From JBBRLG01 sp038231495 (GTDB lineage: Bacteria > Planctomycetota > Planctomycetia > Gemmatales > Gemmataceae): a stretch of 10,419 nt of DNA. This document shows positions 6,147-10,419 of the stretch, piece by piece. The translations under genes were made by a program, and so were the position numbers. The stretch is from NCBI GenBank assembly GCA_038231495.1, contig JBBRLG010000250.1, forward strand, positions 1 to 10,419. Reading direction: 5' to 3'. Numbering within the stretch: the stretch's first letter is position 1; each line of letters begins with the position of its first letter. Below the pieces are notes generated by a model that saw only the letters and a program-made list of their open reading frames with translations, did not search any database and was not told the origin of the DNA.

Positions 6147-7433
6147 ATGCAGGACGTTCTCACCCTGATCCTCGGCGGCGGTCGCGGCACACGCCTTTAC
6201 CCCTTAACCCAACAGCGCAGCGAACCCGCCGTGCCGCTCGCGGGCAAATATCGGCTCATCGACGTACCCATCAGCAACAGCCTCAACAGCGGCCTCAACC
6301 GCATCTACGTTTTGACGCAATTCCTCAGCGTCAGCCTGCACCAGCACATCGCCCAGGCTTACAAGGGCGGCCCGTTCAGTTCTGGTTTTGTCGAAGTGCT
6401 GGCGGCGCAGCAGACCAACGAAAACGCCGACTGGTACAAGGGCACCGCCGACGCCCTGCGCCAAAATATCCGCTACGTCCGCGAAGAATCTTGCACGGAC
6501 ATCCTCGTCCTGTCCGGCGACCAGCTGTACCGCATGGATTTCGCCGACCTCATCCACCGGCACCGCGACACGAACGCCGACGTGACGGTCGCCGTGTTGC
6601 CGGTGGACCAGGACCACGCCCGCCAGCTCGGCGTCGTCCTCCTCGACGAGAACGACCGCGTGCAGCGTTTCCAGGAGAAACCGCAAAGCGACCCGGATTT
6701 GCACCTGCTCCAGACGCCGCACGACACGATGGAACGCCGCGGCTTTGCGTGTCCCGGCAAGCCGTATTTGGCGAACATGGGCATCTACCTGTTTACGCGC
6801 AAGGCGTTCTTCGACCTGCTCAACGGCACGCAGTCGGCGATGGATTTGGTCCACGAAATCCTGGTGCCGGCCGTCGCCACCCACCGCTTCCAGGGCTACC
6901 TCTTCACCGGCTACTGGGAGGATTTGGGCAGCATCAAGTCGTATCACGAGGCGAACCTTGCCCTGGCCGGCGACAGTCCGCCGTTCGATTTCCACAACTC
7001 GAAGGGCGTCATCTACACGCGCATGCGCAACCTGCCGGCGTCGCGCCTGAACGGTGCCGACATGGTCCACTGCCTCATCAGCGACGGCTGCCACGTCGAT
7101 CCGGGCACGCGGCTCGAACGTTGCGTTATCGGCTTGCGCAGCCAGATCGGCCCCAACGTGACGATGCGCGACACGATCCTGCTGGGCGGCGACCGCTACG
7201 AGACGGCGGCCGAAAAAGCCGCGAACCGGAAGCGCGGCGACCCGGACGTGGGCGTCGGCGAAGGCGCGTTCATTCAGAACGCAATCATTGACAAGCAATG
7301 CCGCATCGGCCGCAACGTCCGCATCGTCAACGAGCGCGGCCTACGCAATTTCGACGGCGAAAACTATTTCATTCGCGACGGCATCGTGGTCGTGCCCAAG
7401 GGGACGCTCGTGAAGGACGGCACGGTCATTTAA
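6147..7433 (+). CDS. glgC: Glucose-1-phosphate adenylyltransferase (ADP-glucose pyrophosphorylase)
   Basis: GlgC makes ADP-glucose from ATP and glucose-1-phosphate, the committed step of bacterial glycogen synthesis, in the cytosol. The 428-residue product has the family's usual length. Visible motifs are GGGRGTRLYPLT (10-21), GKYRLIDVPISNSLNSG (33-49), GTADALRQ (99-106), SGDQLYRMDF with the catalytic Asp at 125, FQEKP with the sugar-phosphate Lys at 178, and GYWEDLGS (255-262). A C-terminal left-handed beta-helix follows, ending in IVVVPKGTLVKDGTVI. The C-terminus is of cyanobacterial/plant type; K383 and K418 fall where 3-phosphoglycerate-activator lysines lie in those enzymes, which is an inference. 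One oddity is that the nucleotide-loop motif normally reading R-x-K-P-A-V is R-S-E26-P-A-V. The ATG at 6147 has GGAG at 6137-6140, 6 bases upstream; the frame is open upstream to 5928, but that extension reads through repeats. Confidence 0.96.
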   Translation: MQDVLTLILGGGRGTRLYPLTQQRSEPAVPLAGKYRLIDVPISNSLNSGLNRIYVLTQFLSVSLHQHIAQAYKGGPFSSGFVEVLAAQQTNENADWYKGTADALRQNIRYVREESCTDILVLSGDQLYRMDFADLIHRHRDTNADVTVAVLPVDQDHARQLGVVLLDENDRVQRFQEKPQSDPDLHLLQTPHDTMERRGFACPGKPYLANMGIYLFTRKAFFDLLNGTQSAMDLVHEILVPAVATHRFQGYLFTGYWEDLGSIKSYHEANLALAGDSPPFDFHNSKGVIYTRMRNLPASRLNGADMVHCLISDGCHVDPGTRLERCVIGLRSQIGPNVTMRDTILLGGDRYETAAEKAANRKRGDPDVGVGEGAFIQNAIIDKQCRIGRNVRIVNERGLRNFDGENYFIRDGIVVVPKGTLVKDGTVI

Positions 7434-7443
7434 TTCCGGCTCC

Positions 7444-7564
7444 GTAACCGTTCACTCCCCCCTTACGAAGGGGGGTACGGGGGGGTCCAGAACGATTGAA
7501 GTACTCAGTCATGGCGTCCACCCCCCTAACCCCCCCTTACGAAGGGGGGGAAGTGAACGGTTAC
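7444..7564. repeat. G/C-tract intergenic palindrome between convergent genes
   Basis: The outer arms GTAACCGTTCACT (7444-7456) and AGTGAACGGTTAC (7552-7564) are perfect inverted repeats. Inside each arm is a self-complementary CCCCCCTTACGAAGGGGGG-type block (7457-7475 and 7531-7550), accompanied by further G7 and C6 tracts. In spurious reading frames the block encodes the peptides LTPPYEGGE and LRKGGLGG, which I recognise as signatures of a repeat widespread in bacterial intergenic DNA. It fills the gap between glgC (ends 7433) and the minus-strand DUF493 gene (ends 7574). It may therefore terminate or insulate both transcripts. Confidence 0.85.
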
Positions 7565-7573
7565 CCGGCCCCG

Positions 7574-7858
7574 TCAAAAGAGAAGCTTCAGCCCAGCGAG
7601 TTGCGCCATGCGCTTGTAGACGGCCTGGACTTGTTGCGCCGACTGCACTTGCACTTCCAGAGTTACCGCGACGTACTGGCCGCGGCCGGTCTGGCGGACC
7701 GAATAGGGTGGGTCGATCGGTTCGGCCAGTTCTTCGCGGACGGCGGCAACGGTACGGGCCACGAAACCGTTCTCCGTGCGGCCGATCACCTTGAACATGT
7801 ACAGGCCGGGAAACGCGTGATGGCTTTCGAGCAATTCGACGGAAGGAAGGCCGCCCAT
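7574..7858 (-). CDS. DUF493 (YbeD-like) small protein
   Basis: This 94-residue cytosolic protein matches the DUF493/YbeD fold by sequence pattern. It has LPSVELLESHHAFP near the N-terminus and a Y-M-F-K-V-I-G core strand at 20-26. A helix of the FVARTVAAVREE type follows, then a GRGQYVAVTLEVQVQSAQQV strand-helix, and a short YKRMAQLAGLKLLF end. The fold is an ACT-like alpha/beta sandwich. The E. coli family member YbeD is a small conserved protein of uncertain role, often suggested to be allosteric or regulatory. The ATG at 7858 is chosen because CGGAG (7870-7866, minus strand) lies 7 bases upstream. An in-frame TTG at 7894 would add 12 residues outside the family pattern. A weak -10-like TAAAAT lies at 7912-7907 on the minus strand. 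The gene is convergent with glgC. Confidence 0.85.
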   Translation of the reverse strand: MGGLPSVELLESHHAFPGLYMFKVIGRTENGFVARTVAAVREELAEPIDPPYSVRQTGRGQYVAVTLEVQVQSAQQVQAVYKRMAQLAGLKLLF

Positions 7859-8016
7859 CGGAACACTCCGAATGGTTTGGTGACGGGGTGACAAACTCCA
7901 TTCCTTATTTTACCCGTTCAGGTCAACCGTTGAAGGGCGAACGCCGGTGCCGCCGTGGAAGGTTGCATCCGCGTGGGAACCTGTGACTTTGGTGCGGGAG
8001 AAATGTGCCGCGGTGT

Positions 8017-8035
8017 GCAAAGCCGCAAGCGGCAA
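8017..8035. repeat. Dispersed GCCGCAAGCGGC repeat, second copy
   Basis: GCAAAGCCGCAAGCGGCAA at 8017-8035 is identical over 19 bases to 587-605 in the hairpin after the sigma-factor gene. The core GCCGCAAGCGGC is itself a near-palindrome (5-base arms, 2-base centre). Here it stands alone, without the inverted partner seen at the first site. Confidence 0.75.
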
Positions 8036-8230
8036 TACCGTGCTTTACTCAAGCCTCCTCATCCCCTCGTTTTCGCGCGCCGTTGCCGGGCGGCCCCGGC
8101 GGACCCATCCCTCCCAGACTTGAACAAAATCGGCCGACACTGAAAATGTCTGCGCCTGGGTGGCCCGCACGGCCGATACAACCCTTACGCCTTGCCTTCG
8201 CGGCCAGGCGGCGGAGTTGTCGCGCGGGAC

Positions 8231-8235
8231 AGGAG
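8231..8235 (+). promoter_or_regulatory. Shine-Dalgarno site AGGAG deciding the start at 8244
   Basis: AGGAG lies 8 bases upstream of the ATG at 8244. This start places a lipoprotein signal peptide exactly at the N-terminus, whereas the upstream GTG at 8160 would bury it 28 residues in. Confidence 0.8.
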
Positions 8236-8243
8236 TGAAAGAA

Positions 8244-10379
8244 ATGGTCCACCCTTGCTGGCGTTGGTTGCCGCCGTCGCTGGCCTTGTTGCTGGTCACG
8301 GGCTGCCTGTACCCGGTGCGCGACAAGGTGGACCACGTCGTCTGCGACCTGGCCGCCGTCCCGCGCGACGTGGAGCCGCGCCGACCCGACGACCCCGCGA
8401 AGACGATGCCGCCCGCGTCCGGTTCGGAGGCCAAGGCCGGTAAACCGCAAGGGACCGAGACCGACGCGACCTTGACCCGGATGTCGGCTCAGCAACCCGC
8501 CGGCCGGCAGTTCCCCAGCATCCTTACCCGGCTCCAGGTGCCGGCGAACTTGCCCGGTGCCAACGCCAAACCAATCGAACTGCCGCCTTACACGCCGGAA
8601 AACAAGGCCAAGCGCGACCGCATCATTGCCGAGTTGTATCCGCCGCTCGAAGCGCTGGGGCCGAACGTCAAGCCGGCTCCCGGCCCCGAAGGCCGCGCGG
8701 TGACACTCAGCGATTTGCAGCGTTACGCGCTCGAACACAACCCCACCCTGCGCCAGGCCGCCGCGCGCGTCGAGGCGGCGCGCGGCGCGGCGATTCAGGC
8801 CGGGTTGCCGTCCAACCCGACGTTCGGACCGCAGGCCGACACCTCCGGGACGACGGGCGGGCCGGGCTACCAGGGCTTCTTCTTCGACCAGGTCATCAAG
8901 CTGCCCAACAAGTTGCAACTCAGCCGTGCCATCGCCGCCATGGACTTGCGCAACGCCGAAGTGGCCTTGCGCCGCGCCGAAACCGACCGCGCGCACCAGG
9001 TCCGCGGCGACTACTTCGCCGTCCTGGTCGCGCTCGAGAGCATCAAGGTTTACGAGGCGCTCGCCGAGTTCACGACCTCCGTGTACGACATCCAGCTCGA
9101 CCAACTGCGCTTCGGCGGGATGGCGACCGCCGCCGATCCCATGCTCTTGCGCGTCGGGGCCGTGTCCGCCCGGCTAGGCGTGTACCAGGCGCGGAACCAG
9201 TACACCAACGCCTGGAAGCAACTCGCCGCGGACGTGGGTAGGCCCGACTGGGGGCCGACCGAAGTGCAGGGCCGGCTGGACATCCCCGTGCCCGTCTACG
9301 ACCACGCGCGCGTCTTGGAGCGCGTCCTCGACCGCCACACCGACGTGGAGACGGCCCGCAACGCGCTTCTGCAAACGAACTACCAGCTACGGCTGGCGCA
9401 GTTCGCCCCGATCTCGGACGTGGATTTGCACGTGGTTATCCAAAAGGATTACACGGGGCCGCCGAACGCCATCGTCCACAGCGTGCAAATGGGCTTCACG
9501 ATCCCGCTGTGGGACCGCAACCAGGGCGGCATCATCCAGGCCCAGGGCAACGTGGTCGCCGCCTCGGAAGGCGAGCACCAAGCCCGCGTCAACCTGACCA
9601 AGCAACTCGCCCAGGCGTTCGCCGCCTACGAGAACAACCGCATCGCCATCAAGCTGTACCGCGACGAAATTCTGCCGCGCCAGGTGCAGGGCTACCGCGC
9701 GCTGTACGAGCGTTTTCAGGGGGAAGCGCCGCGGGCCGGCAACCCGCCGCAGTTCGCGGACGTGATCGCAACCCAAGCGCTCCTGGCCGGGAACATCCAG
9801 AGTTATTTGACGGCGGTCGGGGCGTTGTGGCAATCGGTGACGGACATTGCGAACCTGCTGCAAACCGACGACCTTTACCAGATCGGCAACGACCGGGTGC
9901 CGACGGAAGACCTCGACCCGGTGCCCGATTTCTGTCAGCTCAAGCCGCTGCCGTGCTGCCACCCCTGCTCGACGTTGCCGGACCAGGGGCACGGCGCGGC
10001 CGACGGCGCCTGGCCGGCGGCAGTGCCGAACGGGGAAACCAAACCGCTGCCGCGGGCCAAAGAGGAGGCGAAGAAGCTCCCGACACCGGAGCCGGCCGCA
10101 GTCAATGCGCCGCGTCCGCAACCGCCGCTCGAATTGCCGCAACCGCTGCCCGGCGAGATGCCCTTGCCGCGCGCCGGTGAAACCACGCAGCCGGGTGTCG
10201 GCGTTGCATTGCCAAAGCTGCCTGCCGCTGAGCTACCAACGGAATTGCCTCCGGTCGGTTCCCTGCCGAAGCCCGCGGCTGCGCGGAAGGTGCCGGCGAG
10301 GAACGTCGATGCGAGTTTGCTCGAACCGCCGCCGCCGGTGTCGGCGCAGCCGGTTGGAAGCAAGCCGGAGAATCACTAA
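8244..10379 (+). CDS. TolC/CzcC-type outer-membrane efflux lipoprotein with Pro-rich tail
   Basis: This 711-residue outer-membrane factor would form the exit duct of a tripartite efflux pump. The signal peptide ends in lipobox V-T-G-C, lipidated at C21. A Pro-rich periplasmic linker runs to about residue 150. Two outer-membrane efflux repeats follow, at about 153-345 (VTLSDLQRYALEHNPTLRQA, later KLPNKLQLSR) and 348-545 (VYDHARVLERVLDRHTDVET, later MGFTIPLWDRNQGGI). P-L-W-D-R-N-Q-G is typical of CzcC/CusC-like heavy-metal efflux members, but the substrate cannot be read from it. After the barrel/coil region comes an unusual 150-residue Pro/Glu/Leu-rich tail that starts with a Cys cluster (C564, then C571-C572-H-P-C575). 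Family members normally end near residue 450-500. Partner genes for the pump and adaptor would be expected beyond the window. The ATG is fixed by the AGGAG upstream. Confidence 0.92.
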   Translation: MVHPCWRWLPPSLALLLVTGCLYPVRDKVDHVVCDLAAVPRDVEPRRPDDPAKTMPPASGSEAKAGKPQGTETDATLTRMSAQQPAGRQFPSILTRLQVPANLPGANAKPIELPPYTPENKAKRDRIIAELYPPLEALGPNVKPAPGPEGRAVTLSDLQRYALEHNPTLRQAAARVEAARGAAIQAGLPSNPTFGPQADTSGTTGGPGYQGFFFDQVIKLPNKLQLSRAIAAMDLRNAEVALRRAETDRAHQVRGDYFAVLVALESIKVYEALAEFTTSVYDIQLDQLRFGGMATAADPMLLRVGAVSARLGVYQARNQYTNAWKQLAADVGRPDWGPTEVQGRLDIPVPVYDHARVLERVLDRHTDVETARNALLQTNYQLRLAQFAPISDVDLHVVIQKDYTGPPNAIVHSVQMGFTIPLWDRNQGGIIQAQGNVVAASEGEHQARVNLTKQLAQAFAAYENNRIAIKLYRDEILPRQVQGYRALYERFQGEAPRAGNPPQFADVIATQALLAGNIQSYLTAVGALWQSVTDIANLLQTDDLYQIGNDRVPTEDLDPVPDFCQLKPLPCCHPCSTLPDQGHGAADGAWPAAVPNGETKPLPRAKEEAKKLPTPEPAAVNAPRPQPPLELPQPLPGEMPLPRAGETTQPGVGVALPKLPAAELPTELPPVGSLPKPAAARKVPARNVDASLLEPPPPVSAQPVGSKPENH

Positions 10380-10419
10380 CCCATTGGCGCGGGTCGGGGC
10401 GGTAGGCCCCCGGTGCACG

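Larger units (their letters stand above)
7859..8243. other. Gene-free spacer between divergent DUF493 and efflux-protein genes
   Basis: This 385-base divergent spacer should hold the promoters for both flanking genes, but I see no convincing -35/-10 pair on either strand. It contains a dispersed 19-base repeat (8017-8035), a small GCCGGG/CCCGGC hairpin (8085-8100) and a C-rich tract around 8045-8115. An open frame on the + strand from the GTG at 8160 runs into the efflux gene but lacks a ribosome-binding site. It is treated here as leader. Confidence 0.6.

Noticed and set aside
7496..7891. A + strand frame of 131 codons over the G/C palindrome and DUF493 gene
   Set aside because: It starts inside an intergenic repeat and runs antisense to a recognisable DUF493 protein.
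8160..8243. Upstream GTG start for the efflux protein
   Set aside because: No ribosome-binding site precedes it, and it would place the lipoprotein signal peptide 28 residues from the N-terminus. The ATG at 8244 has AGGAG at proper spacing.

Overview
The window is high-GC and looks like a chromosomal segment from a planctomycete, probably Gemmataceae-like. This is an inference from four things. Several secreted proteins are of unknown function, including a DUF1570-like protein. Intergenic palindromes such as GACGGGCTTCCAGCCCGTC and CCGGGAGCGTAAGCGACCGG are of types I associate with that phylum. The GlgC is of plant/cyanobacterial type. Most protein-coding space is on the + strand, with two short genes on the - strand. 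No tRNA, rRNA, CRISPR array, transposase, phage gene or recognisable defence cassette is visible.

Layout. (1) Positions 1-554 hold the 3' part of a sigma-70 family factor, cut by the window edge, followed by a long hairpin. (2) Positions 684-1484 encode a small secreted TPR protein. (3) Positions 1607-2929 encode a secreted or membrane-anchored helical (HEAT-like) protein of unknown function. (4) A heptamer-repeat spacer (2930-3088) separates it from a convergent tandem-ACT-domain gene (3523-3092, minus). (5) Positions 3524-3962 form a gene-free stretch holding a 120-bp palindromic, MITE-like element inside a 12-bp direct repeat. (6) Positions 3963-5921 encode a large secreted protein with a Gly/Pro-rich segment and a gluzincin-like (DUF1570-like) region whose zinc-site residues are degenerate. 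(7) A 20-bp hairpin and a good bidirectional-terminator candidate precede glgC (6147-7433), which encodes ADP-glucose pyrophosphorylase. (8) A G/C-tract palindrome lies between glgC and a convergent DUF493 gene (7858-7574, minus). (9) A 385-base spacer is followed by a TolC/CzcC-type outer-membrane efflux lipoprotein (8244-10379) with a long Pro-rich tail carrying a Cys cluster.

How the genes relate. I see no multi-gene operon with a shared pathway; most genes look like independent units. glgC points to glycogen storage. The efflux lipoprotein probably opens or belongs to a tripartite efflux operon whose pump and adaptor would lie past the right edge. The ACT and DUF493 proteins are small putative ligand-sensing or regulatory proteins.

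No clear new multi-gene biological system was found. The most distinctive content is in the spacers, where several different palindromic or repeat families sit at gene ends. Individual proteins also have altered key residues: a Lys-to-Glu change in the GlgC active-site motif and a degraded metalloprotease motif in the 652-residue protein.
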